Positions 24,170 to 34,120 of a DNA stretch of 64,000 nt are shown here, piece after piece (the first letter of the stretch is position 1; the number at the start of each line of letters is the position of its first letter). The position numbers were made by a program, and so were the translations under genes. Below the pieces are notes generated by a model. That model saw only the letters and a list, made by a program, of their open reading frames with translations, was not told where the DNA came from and made no database searches. Origin of the DNA: Prorocentrum cordatum (taxonomy: Eukaryota > Sar > Dinophyceae > Prorocentrales > Prorocentraceae); contig CAUYUJ010021048.1 of assembly GCA_963575745.1 (NCBI GenBank), forward strand, positions 576,001-640,000, read 5' to 3'.

Positions 24170-24460
24170 TCCGTATGCCAAGGGACGCGCCGCGCGACGT
24201 GCAAGGGGGCCCGCCACGGGACGCGCCACGGAACGTGCCAAGAAACGCGCCAGGCGATGCGCCAGGGAACGTGCCAGAGAAGTCTCTGACCCAGTGCCAA
24301 GACCCCTATTGAATTATAATGCGTCCGTGCTCCCAGGGCCACGATCCATTGTAAATTACACTGCGTCCGCGATCCCTGGGCCACGATCCCTCGTAAACTA
24401 CGCTGCGCCCGCGCTCCCTCGTAAATTACGCGGCGTCCGCGCTCCCAGGGCCCCCTGGGG
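24170..24460. repeat. Compound satellite module, copy 3 (short)
   Basis: GGACGCGCCACGGAACGTGC-type units at 24175-24285, then about four 42-base units (CCACGATCCATTGTAAATTA) at 24300-24460. Confidence 0.75.
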
Positions 24461-24789
24461 CATCCTTGGGCGCCCAGGCTCCTGGAAGTATCCGAAAGAA
24501 GCGTTTCACGAGGGACGTCCTCAACAAATTCTGCAAAAAGAGCGCTCCGTTCGAGACATCCGCAACAAACGAAAAGGCTTACTTTGCCATGTGTTTGACC
24601 GATCGGAATTAACCAGCGTTTCGCTCGGGACAACATCAACATTTACTTCGCCGGCCCGTCTCGACAAAAGTATATATCAAATACATGATCGGCCCACGAA
24701 ACCCGAAAGGAATATAGAAATGTAAGGCATAGCAACGTTTCAAAGACATCTGATTGGGCGATGGGCATCTGCAGTGCTGAGTGTGTTGA

Positions 24790-25495
24790 TATTGGTGTAC
24801 CCTGCCGAGGGCTGTGCTGTGCTGCGCCGAGCTGAATTGCGATGTGCCATGCCGGGATTGTGCTCTATAGCGATGTGGATCGAGTCCTCCTTTGCATCCG
24901 AACCCTGACCGAACTGATCTGGATATTAAGCTCGAGCTGCCTGAGCACATAGTAGCTGCCCCAGAGTTAATTGACAGGGGGACGTGGCAGGAGGACGCGC
25001 CGCGGGACGTCCCAAGGGGCGCGCCAGGCGACGTTCCAGGGCACGTGCCGCGGGGACGCACCGCAGGACGTGCCACTGGGACGCGCTACGGAACGTGCCA
25101 ATGGACGTGCCACGGGACGCGCCAGGGGGCGCGCCGCGCGAAGTGCCACGGGGACTCGCCACGGGACGCGCCACGGAATGTGCCACGGAATGTGCCCGGT
25201 TGCAACGCTGAGCGTATCGATCTTGATGTACCGCGCCGAGGGATGTGCTGTGCTGCGCCGCGCTGAACTGCGATGTGCCATGCCGCGAGTGTGCTGTATA
25301 GCGATGTGGATCGAGTCGTCCTTTGCGTCCGAGTCCTGACCGAACTGATCTGGATATTAAGCTCGAGCTGCCTGAGCACATAATAGCTGCCTCAGAGTTA
25401 ATTGACGGGGGGATATGCCAGCAGGACGCGCCGCGGGACGTCTCAGGGGATGCGCCAGGCGACGTGCCAGGGGACGTGCCACGGCAACGTCACGC
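24790..25495. repeat. Leader plus GACGYGCC array, tandem duplicate
   Basis: The leader CTGACCGAACTGATCTGGAT followed by AAGCTCGAGCTGCCTGAGCA occurs at about 24904 and 25336, a spacing of about 432. Each copy is followed by a GGACGCGCCGCGGGACGT array. A third, diverged copy is at 10.08-10.72 kb. Confidence 0.8.
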
Positions 25496-25499
25496 ACCA

Positions 25500-26130
25500 C
25501 AATGCGAGTACACAAGAACAGGAGACAACTGAGTACACGGAAAGTGTAACAGGGCGGATATAGTAGTCCGGCCGAACCAAACTCAAAGTCACCAGACATT
25601 TGCTCGGATACTCCCTGTTGCGACACGCGCAAGACGGCGACGAATGACCACGCAATGGACCCAGTTGAGACAAAGATGTAGAGGCATTGTTGTGCCACCC
25701 CGATTGGAAACCACAAGACTGTAGAACCCATGCTGCTCCTGGCTGAACAACTGTAGTGGTGAGGCATGAGGATAGGGAGGTTGTGCGAGATCCAACTGCA
25801 ACGGTCCGCCGCTGTATCCCAACGTGCAAGGCGGTCGCCCCAGTACCCCGCCCGCCCTCTGGCGAGCGCGGCGCGGTAGATACTGTAGGATGTGCCCAGG
25901 CTTTGCACTGGCTCGCCCCCGTCGTAGTCGTCGTTGGACGGCCTGGGGCTCCAAGGTGGTCGTGCCGCCACCGAACGCTCGGCCCTCCAGCGTGGTTCAA
26001 TTTGGCGCGCAATGGCACACAAAAAGAAGAAACGAAACATGTCCCGCCATCGATCTGCAATCATGCTGCGCGGGGGCTTGCGACCCCGCTGACACGAAAC
26101 AAATCGCCATAATCGCTCGAACCAGGGCCT
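25500..26130 (-). CDS. Hypothetical open frame beside element 1
   Basis: A minus-strand frame stays open across non-repetitive sequence. It encodes a mixed-composition stretch with MIADRWRDMFRFFFL near 26065-26020, WISHNLPILMPHHYS near 25785-25740, and a hydrophobic part (LYIFVSTGSIAWSFVAVL) near 25680-25630. No family is recognised. Composition is more gene-like than the surrounding repeats, but no leader, intron or catalytic motif is visible and the frame is fused to repeat sequence on both sides. It may be an exon of an unknown gene, a remnant of an older element, or chance. Confidence 0.2.
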
Positions 26131-26250
26131 TCCAGAGGCGCTTCCCGTCGTCCGCAGGCGCCCCCTCTGGGTCCCGTGGCATACTAAGAGAACGCCATGG
26201 GCCGGAGCCCTTTCCGGGGAAAAAACCATGGGCCCGAGCCCTTTCTGGGA

Positions 26251-26389
26251 ACACAAATTCGCTGAGCACCCCGCTCCCCCGTAGCTGGGTTGCGTCTGCA
26301 ACCGCAGCGTTGGGTGCGCGCCGAAGCCTGCGCCGCGCCGAGAGGGCGCGGGCGCCACGAGGCCTCGGTGCTGGTCGCAGCACGACCCA
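26251..26389 (-). repeat. Split direct repeat B2 (3' end of element 1)
   Basis: The terminal 139-base copy of B1. The outer edge is at 26250/26251; the flank TTTCTGGGA differs from the B1-A2 junction there. A 34-base GGGCGAGAAACGGGGC-type spacer separates it from A2. Confidence 0.9.
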
Positions 26390-26423
26390 GCAACGGGCGA
26401 GAAACGGGGCGGGCACGGGCGGG

Positions 26424-26662
26424 TCAAATCCCGAGCGCGGGGCGCGCGCCCCAGGCACACACAAACCTGTGTTCCTGCGCGCGGCCGCGGCGGGCAGCGG
26501 CCGCGCGCGGGGGCGCGCGGGCCTGCCCACATCGCCTGCGGCGCGCCGCGGCGCGCGCGAGCCAAGCGGCGGCGCGGCGACTGCTCGCGCCTGCGTCCGC
26601 CGCGTGCGCCTGGGGCCAGCGAATGTGTGCGATGGAACCAGGGGCCGAACTCGTTCCATACA
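26424..26662 (-). repeat. Split direct repeat A2
   Basis: The 239-base 3' copy of A1, lying between B1 and B2. It shares one base (26662) with B1. Confidence 0.9.
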
Positions 26663-26800
26663 CACAAATTCGCTGAGCACCCCGCTCACCCGTAGCTGGG
26701 TTGCGTCTGCAACCACAGCGTTGGGTGCGCGCCGAAGCCTGCGCCGCGCCGAGAGGGCGCGGGCGCCACGAGGCCTCGGTGCTGGTCGCAGCACGACCCA
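26662..26800 (-). repeat. Split direct repeat B1
   Basis: 139 bases from ACACAAATTCGCTGAGCACC to GCACGACCCA. It is repeated 411 bases away as B2 with two visible mismatches (26276 and 26304 in B2 numbering). Confidence 0.9.
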
Positions 26801-26890
26801 ATGCAACGATGCGACCAGCGCCGTGCGCCGCTCACCTGTTGCGCACGCGGAGCGCGGCGCTCGGGCGCGCGCCTGGATGTTGCAGCCACA

Positions 26891-28490
26891 CTAGGTGTCT
26901 GAGCTGCTGCCAGAGCTGTCCGAGCAGTCGGACGCGGCGTTGCGCGCGGCCGCTACCCTCTCACTTTCGACCCGGACGCGGTCGATGTAAGCCAGGTAGG
27001 CGTTCGACGCCCAGCCTCCACGTTCCTTCGTTACTGCGGTCGGTGCACCCGCGCGATCGATGTCATCGGCGTGCCCCCTTGTGCGCGCGAGAGGGGCGGA
27101 GGGATGTGCGCGCCGAGCCGCGCGGGCGGTCGCGGGTCGCGACCTTCGCATGTCGTGGGTGCCGAATAGGTTGGCACTGTCCACGCCTATCCTGGACAAT
27201 AGGGACCGAAGGATACGCCGGGCATCCGACCCTGAGAACTGCGCGAACGGCTGAGTGCCTACTGCTGTGCCGCGCAGCAACGGAGGCAGCGCGTGCACGG
27301 CGCGCGTCGCGGCGTGCGCGCGGCGCAAACACGTCCGGCGGAGTATCGACGCGCACGGCTTGTTCTTCCGCCTTGGCCACCAGAGGAGTGCCTCGTCTGC
27401 CGATATGGCCAACTCCGCCTAGCGCGTTCGGCGCGTGCGCGGGTGCCCCAGCGCGCGCGCTTCCAGACGGCGCGGCCCGCCGTGCGGCCGCGCGACAGAG
27501 TGTTGCCGCACCACCAGATGGGTAAACACTCGGATGGTAGGCGAAGCAGGAATATGTACGTAATTAGAAACATGGTGGATGCCACCTGCGCGACCGCTGG
27601 GTTGACTGGCGAATGCCGCGCGGCGGCCCCGCCTTTTCTTCTTCGCTGCGACCATGTAGGCCAAGTAATTGCGCAATCATAGCGTCACGAACGAAGCGCG
27701 GTTCGCGTGGCGTGTGTCCGCCGCGCCGCACAATGGCTGCCTTGGCCTTCCTGGGCGCGCGACGCGCGGCCTCGCGCGCGCGGTGGCGCGGGGGGCCGAC
27801 ACCGGAGCAGCCGTCTGTTGCCGAAGGCGCTCGTGTCCAGGCGTAGCACTTCGCACGCTGTCTGCACGTGCCCGCAATAATTCCGGAACGTGCCCGCGCA
27901 CGAGAAAGCGCCCGACCAGCGCAACAGATCGTCCTGGGCGCACGCCGCAGATTATAGGAGTCTGCGGGCCGCGCAGGAGGGGTTGCGCGGATTGGTCGCG
28001 CCTCGCTGGGCGGCAGCGCGAGATGCCAGTCACGTCCGAGTACGTCTATCGCGAAATTGAGCCAGCACCGCACACCGCTCTTCAAAGATTGGCGGGTGGA
28101 TGGTATAGTGCTGACCAGGACCTCCAATCGGGCCCGTTCCGCCCATTCGCGCCGCTCCCCCTGCGAGGGCATGGGGCACGCAAGCCACTGCGCGTTGCGA
28201 CGCGGCCCCCCTGGCACGGGTGGCGAGGACGGTCCTGGCCGCGCCATCGCCCTTTCGAATGCAGGCGCTATCGCTGTCAGGCGCTCTGGAGAACGGCCCC
28301 GCGCATCCCCGCTACGCGCGGAAGAGGGTCCCGCGGTGCACAGGCGATCGAGCTCCGACAGGAGGGGTGCTGGCAGGACATGCAGGTCCGCGATGCACCT
28401 CAGCTGCGCCCCGACGAGATCCTGGTGGGTCTCGAACCCTTGCTCCGCCAGTACGCTGGCCGCACGCGCGATATCGGAGGCACCCCCTGC
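26891..28490 (-). CDS. Element 1 tyrosine recombinase
   Basis: Exons: about 28490-28002 (its start, and a further intron around 28330-28250, unresolved), 27933-27803, 27750-27633, 27585-27469, 27418-27144 and 27077-26891. An upstream helical stretch (SVLAEQGFETHQDLVGAQL) and a core-binding part (STIPSTRQSLKSGVRCWLNF, then DDLLRWSGAFSCAGTFRNYC) lead into the catalytic domain. Box I is FLLRLPSECLP (Arg with SE). Box II is GTHDMRR (HxxR), continuing GHADDIDRAG after intron removal. Then come GGW and the nucleophile region ASNAYLAYID. The R, H, R, W and Y set is therefore complete. The product ends in a Ser-rich tail (DCSDSSGSSSDT). It should join a circular cDNA to the target, consistent with the split direct repeats around it. 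Confidence 0.8.
27078..27143 (-). other. Intron, element 1 recombinase (66 nt, GT-AG)
   Basis: Sits inside the catalytic HxxR box. Removal turns an aberrant MRRSRPATA into MRRGHADDIDRAG. The length is a multiple of three, so the frame is open with or without it. Donor CGAAG/GTCGCGACC, acceptor GCACAAG/GGG. Confidence 0.8.
27419..27468 (-). other. Intron, element 1 recombinase (50 nt, GT-AG)
   Basis: Joins TLSRGRTAGRA to AELAISADEALLWWPRRKNK. Donor GCC/GTCTGG, acceptor GCGCTAG/GCG. Another donor a few bases away cannot be excluded. Confidence 0.6.
27586..27632 (-). other. Intron, element 1 recombinase (47 nt, GC-AG)
   Basis: Joins LLGLHGRSEEEK to VASTMFLITYIFLLRLPSE. Donor AAAAG/GCGGGG, acceptor GTCGCGCAG/GTGG. 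Confidence 0.6.
27751..27802 (-). other. Intron, element 1 recombinase (52 nt, GT-AG)
   Basis: Joins SAFGNRRLLR to KAKAAIVRRGG. Donor CTCCG/GTGTCG, acceptor GCGCCCAG/GAAG. Confidence 0.75.
27934..28001 (-). other. Intron, element 1 recombinase (68 nt, GC-AG)
   Basis: Joins WHLALPPSE to DDLLRWSGAF. Donor GAG/GCGCGACC, acceptor GCCCAG/GAC. Confidence 0.75.
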
Positions 28491-29001
28491 GCGCCGGCGG
28501 GCGCGCGCGCGCGCGCGCCGCGGGCGCGCCAGCCGAGCAACCTTTTATTCCGCACTGGTGTACATCGCGGGCGAGGCGAACCGATGCGACACTGCCTGTG
28601 CGGCGAAGACGCCGACACGCGCCCGCGCGCGCCGCTCGCCTAGAAAACGCTTCACGCCTCTTGATATGCCGGTCACCGCGTCGCGCCCAGGGGGCGGCCC
28701 CGGGGGCGGTCGGGCCAGCGCGGCCACCCGCACGAGTCGACGGCGCTCTTCGCTCGTGCCAGCCCGATCGCACCAGCCGGCGGTTTCGCCGCCGCGCCCC
28801 TGCAGCTGCATGAGACAACAGCAGCCATGCCGAACGCATAGAGCCGCGGCCTCGGCCGCCGCCGCATCGCTGAAACGCCCTGGGAAGCTACGGCGAAAGT
28901 CGCGGGCGAGCTCCATCTTGCGCAATGCCGGCTGGCATGGCAGCCGGTTCCGCTTGCGCGCGCGCGCGCGCCCCGCGGTGCGCGCACGCGGGGCAGTCTT
29001 A

Positions 29002-31240
29002 CTAACATGCAGCACTCGCGGGCGGTGGCCCACAGCGGAAGGCCTCCGCGAGTTGTGCACGGACCCTCTTTCCCCCCAGACGCGAGAGCAAATCCCGCTC
29101 CTCGCGGCTGGGAAGGTCGGCCAGGTTCCTTGCCGACTCCACGCGCTCTATCCACGAGTGGACCTGCCGCGGTGGCGTGGCCGCGCGCGCGTGTCTGGCG
29201 GCGCGCGGTTGCCGCGCTGCCTGGAGCGCCACTACCGCCGACCAGAATTGGTGCACGAGAAAATTGTGGTCGCCTGACTTTGCGGCGCCCTTTCTGAAAG
29301 TGCACTCAGCGACGCTGTTGTCTGAGAAGAAGACCACGCGGCGGCCAGCGAGCGCGCGTGCCCACGTGGACAGAGCCACGCACTGCGCCAGCATCTCGAG
29401 CGCCGCGATCTGCTGATCATTGCGGGCGCGTAATCCGCTGCACCAATCGCGCAACGCCCGACGCGCGCGCGCGCCGCGGACCGTCGCGCTGAGACCTGAG
29501 AAATTCTTCTGGCGGGGCCATGTCGGCCCACTCGAACGTGTCTTCTGTGAGTAAAATTGCGGCGAGTCGCGCCGGGCTGCCGCGGGCGTCCGCCAGCGCG
29601 AGCACCGGCGGGCGCGCGTCGCGGCATCGCCAGGGCCGCGCGCGGGCGATGTCCCGTGCCAGTACGTCTCGCCACCAGCGCAGCGCGTCGCTCGCGTGTC
29701 CCGCGAGGCGGGGCAGGGAACCGTATGCCTGGTCGAAGAGCGGTCGCACCATCGAGCGCCCGGCGCGCTCGAACACGTGGCAGCATGCCCACGACAGGCG
29801 ACCCGCCATCTTCGACGCCTCGCCGGCCGTGAGCGCGCCTGACCTCAAGGCGCCGTCGATGACGGCAATCCACTGCTTTACTTTATCGTCGTCGGGCTTG
29901 ACGTGGAAGCCCGATGCCGACGACCGGACGCGCAGCCCCAGGATCACGATCGACGGGCCCCACGCCATTTTTCGGTCCTGCATGGCGCTGGGCCCGAGGA
30001 GAGCGCGCACCAGCCACGCAAAGCACTTGTCGGCGTGCTCCGCGAGGCCCTTCCTCTCAACCGAGAAGAAGTCGTCAGCGTAGCGCAACGCCGGGAGCCG
30101 CAGCAGCTTGCGCGCCGCGGCCGCCAGGAAGGCGCCCGCGCGCTCCCATCCGCGCACGCAGGCCAGGCCCCCGAAAGGCAGCGTGATGTGCTGGGCGGCC
30201 ATGACACGCCCGCGCAGGCGGTAGGTTACCCATGCGACCGCGCGGTGCCTAGGCAGGACCGGCACGCGCCTGAAGGCGGAGTCCACGTCCGCTTTCCAAA
30301 ATTCGAGCTCAATCGAAATCTGCGCGCGCGCACGGGATTGACGCGCCGCTGCAGGCTGGACTGCGCGCGGCGCACCTCCTCGTGAAAGGCACTTGCCAGT
30401 GCAACCAACTGGTCTATCGTGTCGTGGCGCCATTCCTCCTCCGCGCTGGTAGCGCCATTGACCCTCGCGCGAGAATAGTCGTCGACGCATCGCACCTGCG
30501 CTGCGGCGCGCGGGCGCGGCCGACGCCAGGCCGCGCGGCGCGCAAGCCTGTGGGGAGCCGTCTGGCTTGTTCCCCTGCACTACTGAGAAGCGAGGTGCCA
30601 AAATCTTATCGTGCAGTGCCAAATCGTCGACCGGCACTGGCGATGTCATGCGCAAGAGTGCGGCGTCCGCCACTGCCCCAGCATGCAATTCGGCAGCGCG
30701 GGCGTCGTCGCGGAGACTAGCAATGATCGCCGCATTCTGCGCTTCCGCGCGGCCCATTAGATCGCTGACGGGCTCGCGCTCTTCGCGGGCCACGCAGCGC
30801 TCGGCGACGCCGGAGGCTGGCAGCGCGCCCACGAACGGCGCCCCTTCGCGGAATAGGCGCTCAACGTCGTCGGCCCAACCGATCTCGGTCGCGATGGCAC
30901 CTAGGGTCGGGCCGTCGACCTCGGAGACTGCGGCTCTGGCCGCCGCGTCCGCGCCGTCCAGCCAGGCCCGCTGGGCCCCCGAACGTCTCGACTCGCGGCA
31001 GCGCGCCTCTACGGCTGCAATCGCGGCCTCCCTTTCGCTGAAGATCTGCCGCGCGGCGCGTGCGGGGTGGCGCGCGCGAGTTGCGACTGTCGCGCCTGCT
31101 GGCAACTGCGCGACTTTGCCCAGTCGACACAGGCGCGGAGATCGTCGCGCAGGGGCGCGGCGTCTTGAAACCACGCCGTGCCCTTCGACGCGGCATTAAT
31201 GACAAAGTCGATATTTGCCTTGTCTTCCCCCTGCGACGCT
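29002..31240 (-). CDS. pol: Element 1 reverse transcriptase-RNase H
   Basis: Exons: about 31240-31096, 31045-30548, 30495-30376, 30319-29496, 29437-29221 and 29163-29002; start unresolved. After a helical N-terminal part come RT landmarks: RCVDDYSRARVNGAT, motif A WKADVDSAFRRV near 30290, LPFGGLACVRGW near 30180, motif C YADDFF near 30085, and ILGLRV near 29940. The connection GEASKMAGRLSWACCHV is followed by RNase H, with acidic residues in LALADARGS, ALEMLAQ, FFSDNSVAE and NLADLPSREE. All visible catalytic acids are present, so the enzyme may be functional. It copies element RNA into cDNA. The RT resembles those of YR (DIRS-order) elements; subfamily needs a phylogeny. Confidence 0.8.
29164..29220 (-). 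other. Intron, element 1 pol (57 nt, GC-AG)
   Basis: Joins HQFWSAVVALQ to VHSWIERVESARNLADLPSR. Its length is a multiple of three, so the frame reads through it. Donor CAG/GCAGCG, acceptor GCGGCAG/GTC. Confidence 0.65.
29438..29495 (-). other. Intron, element 1 pol (58 nt, GT-AG)
   Basis: Joins MAPPEEFL to SGLRARNDQQIAALEML inside RNase H. Donor CTCAG/GTCTCA, acceptor GGTGCAG/CGG. Confidence 0.75.
30320..30375 (-). other. Intron, element 1 pol (56 nt, GT-AG)
   Basis: Joins LVALASAFHEE to ISIELEFWKADVDSAF, directly before RT motif A. Donor GAG/GTGCGC, acceptor CGCGCAG/ATT. Confidence 0.75.
30496..30547 (-). other. Intron, element 1 pol (52 nt, GC-AG)
   Basis: Joins VVQGNKPDGSPQ to VRCVDDYSRARVNGAT, restoring a typical RT start. 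Donor CAG/GCTTGC, acceptor GCGCAG/GTG. Confidence 0.75.
31046..31095 (-). other. Intron, element 1 pol (50 nt, GC-AG)
   Basis: Joins DWAKSRSCQQ to IFSEREAAIAAVEARC. Donor CAG/GCGCGACAG, acceptor GCGGCAG/ATC. Confidence 0.65.
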
Positions 31241-31625
31241 GCGGCGCTGGCGCGCGGAAGGCGCGGGGCATCGCGGCCGCGCTCTCCGCCACGGCGCTGG
31301 GCGCCAATTCTTCAAAACGCGGGAGCCACGAGCCCGCCGCGGCACTGCTTGCAGCGTTCCGCCCGTCAGGTACTGGCGCGCTCCGGTCTTCCGACGGGCA
31401 CATTGCCCCAGAGGCCGCCACTGGCGCCCGCGCCTGCTGGCCGACGGCCCCCAAGGGTTCGGGACGCCCGCGCGCGACGGAAGCGCGCCGCTTCTGTGAT
31501 GCAGAGAGAGACCTGCCATCTGGCAAATTCGGCGCGGGTGTGCCCGCGCTCTCGCGCTCCGCCAAGCCTGGGCGCGCTTTCCGCGCGCGAGCGCGCGCTG
31601 CCGGCCGCGCGACGGTGCTCGCGCC

Positions 31626-32955
31626 TCAATCCTCGCGCTTGCGCTTCGGCGTGCGCGGCTGCTCTGTGCCCCGCGCTGCGTCGTGCTTGCCTTTGCCCTT
31701 CGCGTGGGCCCGCGATTCCCAGGACTTGCCCCAGCTCTTGGGCTCCCAGGACTTGCCCCAGCCCTTGTCGCTCTCGGCATGCTGGGACTTGCCCTTGCCT
31801 TTCCCCTTGGACTCCGCATGGGGAGCGCCCTTGCTGCTGCCCTTCTGATGCCGATCGGAGAGGTTGGGATGCCCGCGAGCCGTGTACTCGCGCTCGGCGC
31901 GTATGTACAGGCTCTGCTCTTGCTGCAGCGCGTCGCGGTTGACGTTGAAGGAGCTGGAGCCACTGGCGCGATCGGCCCACTCCCGCCTGGCCAGCTCGTC
32001 ATAGATGACCGCCAGGGCTGTGGACTTGTGCACCCCGCGCGCCTGCCCGCAACGCGCGCGGGCGGCGGCCGGCCTCGGCCGCGAGACCAGGGAAGGGAGT
32101 TCGCCTGCAGTGCGATCTGCATGACCACGTCCTTGCGCGCCATCGCGGCGGCCAGTTCAATCTGGCCCGTGAAGCTCGCGGCCAGGGCCCACCGGTCGAA
32201 TGCGACCGACCAGGGCATGAGCGACAGCCCTCGCGAGGCGGCGGCTCCGCCCAGAATGCGCGCGCCGAAAGAGCGCGCCTGCTTTGTTCGCGTCCGCGCC
32301 GTCCTGACCGCCGCGCTTCTCCACCGCCCAGTGTGGCAACCACTTCTTCAAATCGCTGTAAATGAACGGTCTCGCGATCCCCTTCGCTCGGGCCGCTTTG
32401 ACCTGCGCCGCTCCGAAGCGGCGCGTGCGAACGCTGAGCGATACGCCGCGCGCGCGTGGGCGCCTGGCTGTCGAGCCAGTCGCACGACGCCGGCGACGGC
32501 CAGCAAGCAGACGGCAAATCGCTGAGGCGGACGTCGCCCAGCTTCGCGCCGATGTCGACGTGCGCGGCCGCAGTCGGCTTGCGCGCGAGTGCGTCCACTA
32601 GCGCAGCGACAGGGTCATGCGACCCCCGCGCCGCCCCGTCGTCGCCGCGGGCGGCGGCCATGCGCCCCGCCTCGGCCCTGGCGGCGTTCTCTGCGGCACG
32701 CTTGACGGCGCGGTCGAGGAAGGCTACCTTCCCACCGTTGAGGTCGCCCTTGTCGAACGAACTCTCATGAATGTTGAGCCCGACTAGGTCTTGTTCAACC
32801 TGGCACGCGCTGTGCGCGACGGACGGACCGAGAAAGCGCGCGGCGCTCGCCGTGACAGAATTCGCGCGAAGTGCTGCAATGACGCCGCGGAGGTATTCCT
32901 CGTCGCGCTTTGCGCGCGCGTCGACGCCAGACAGAAAAGCTTGCAAATCCGCCAT
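31626..32955 (-). CDS. gag: Element 1 gag-like protein
   Basis: The chosen start is the ATG at 32955-32953 (MADLQAFLSGVDARAKRDEE). Other codons lie upstream in the same frame to 33054, so the true start is uncertain. The product is helix-rich, then carries PFIYSDLKKWLPHW near 32360-32325, LMPWSVAFDRWALAASFTG near 32225-32165, and ALAVIYDELARREWADRA near 32020-31965. It ends in a Lys/Gly-rich, presumably nucleic-acid-binding tail (KGKGKGKSQHAESDKGWGKS) with the stop at 31626. Reading through requires removing introns at 32463-32403 and 32324-32279, and one more unresolved between about 32100 and 32040. The role is inferred from position upstream of RT and from similarity to gag-like proteins of dinoflagellate elements. 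Confidence 0.6.
32279..32324 (-). other. Intron, element 1 gag (46 nt, GT-AG)
   Basis: Joins WLPHWA to ARSFGARILGGAAASRGLSL. Donor GCG/GTGGAG, acceptor AAGCAG/GCG. The donor choice is the least certain of the set. Confidence 0.5.
32403..32463 (-). other. Intron, element 1 gag (61 nt, GC-AG)
   Basis: Removing it joins CDWLDSQ to VKAARAKGIARPFIYSDLKK in frame. Donor CAG/GCGCCC, acceptor GCGCAG/GTC. Inferred from frame continuity only. Confidence 0.65.
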
Positions 32956-33165
32956 GGGTGCGAGCGGGCGCCGCCTGTTAACGCGCATGACGCGCTCGCG
33001 CGCACTCTGTCCGCGCTCGGCTGCAGCTCGCGCGCCGAAGCCGACCACGTACACGCGGGCCTCGTTTGGCCACCTGAATGACGCACGCTAAGCGTGCACG
33101 GAGGGGGCGTAAACGTGGAATCGCGTCGGAACAGCCCCCGCTCGGAAGTGCGCTCGCGCGCCACA

Positions 33166-33690
33166 CGTGCGGCGTAGACGTCGAATTGCGTCTTAATCTG
33201 ACCTCGTTCGGTCGGTCGCTCGCTCTCCTCGTTCGGATGCGGCGTAGACGTCGAATTGCGTCTAATCGGACCTAGTTCGGTCGTTCGCTCGCTATCCTCG
33301 TTCGGACGCCGCGTAGACGTCGAAACGCGTCTTAGTTTGACCTCGTTCGGTAGTTCGCTCGCTATCCCCGTTCGGATGCGGCGTAGACGTCGAATTGCGT
33401 CTGATCGGACCTTGTTCGGTCGTGCGCTCGCTATCCTCGTCGGATGCGGCGTAGACGTCGAATTGCGTCTTAATTTGACCTCTTTCGGTCGTTCGCTCGC
33501 TATCCTCGTTCGGATGCGGCGTAGACGTCGAATTGCGTCTAATCGGACCTAGTTCGGTCGTGCGCTTGCTAACGTCGGACGGCTGCGGCGTAGACGTCGA
33601 ATTGCGTCTAATTTGACCACGTTCGGTCGTTCGCACGCGGCCCACGCTCGGATGCGGCGTTGGCGTCGAATCGCGCCTGCAACGACCTCG
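33166..33690. repeat. 70-base tandem repeat in the 5' region of element 1
   Basis: GCGGCGTAGACGTCGAATTG recurs at 33169, 33239, 33308, 33379, 33446, 33516, 33585 and, diverged, 33654, each followed by a GACCTCGTTCGGTCGTTCGC-like part. The array lies between A1 and gag, so it would be in the untranslated leader or promoter region of the element. Confidence 0.85.
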
Positions 33691-33699
33691 TTAGGCCGA

Positions 33700-34120
33700 A
33701 ACGCAGACTGGACCTAAATTAGGTCCCGTAGTCACTAGCAGAGTAACGGGAAATCGCCCTGGCATCTTTTCGAGTCCGGCAAAACGACGATGGAATCGGC
33801 ACCTGCGGGGGGAGAGGAGAGGGAGGAAGGAACCTGACAACGGCGGAGGCACCGCGCGCGGGAGGAAGGGGGAGGGAACCTGCACGAGGGGCAGGAGGGC
33901 AGCGCGGCGAAGACCGGCGCGCGCGCGCGCGGAAGCAGCAAGCAGGGGCAGGCGGCGGCGCAAGGCGAAGCGGCACGCAACGAGCAGGCAGGCGGCGGCA
34001 AGCAGCACCGCAGGGCAACGCAGCACGCCCCGAGTAGGCGAGCGGCGGCAAGCGGCAGCGACGAGCAGGCGGCGGCGCGCGGGGCGACGGCCAACGCGCG
34101 CGGTCGCGCGCGCCCCGCGC
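33700..34120 (-). other. Leader region of element 1, no gene seen
   Basis: Purine-rich stretch (GGAGGAAGGGGGAGGGA) followed by GCAGGCGGCGGCAAG-type repeats between A1 and the 70-base array. Probably untranslated leader. Confidence 0.4.

Noticed and set aside
26184-26889. Open frames of 100-436 codons inside the split direct repeats
   Set aside because: Extreme GC content removes stops. The same peptide appears from A1, A2, B1 and B2 without any domain.
27613-31942. Plus-strand frames of up to 406 codons opposite element 1
   Set aside because: They mirror the minus-strand genes in GC-rich DNA and show no recognisable motif; the minus strand carries RT, RNase H and YR signatures.
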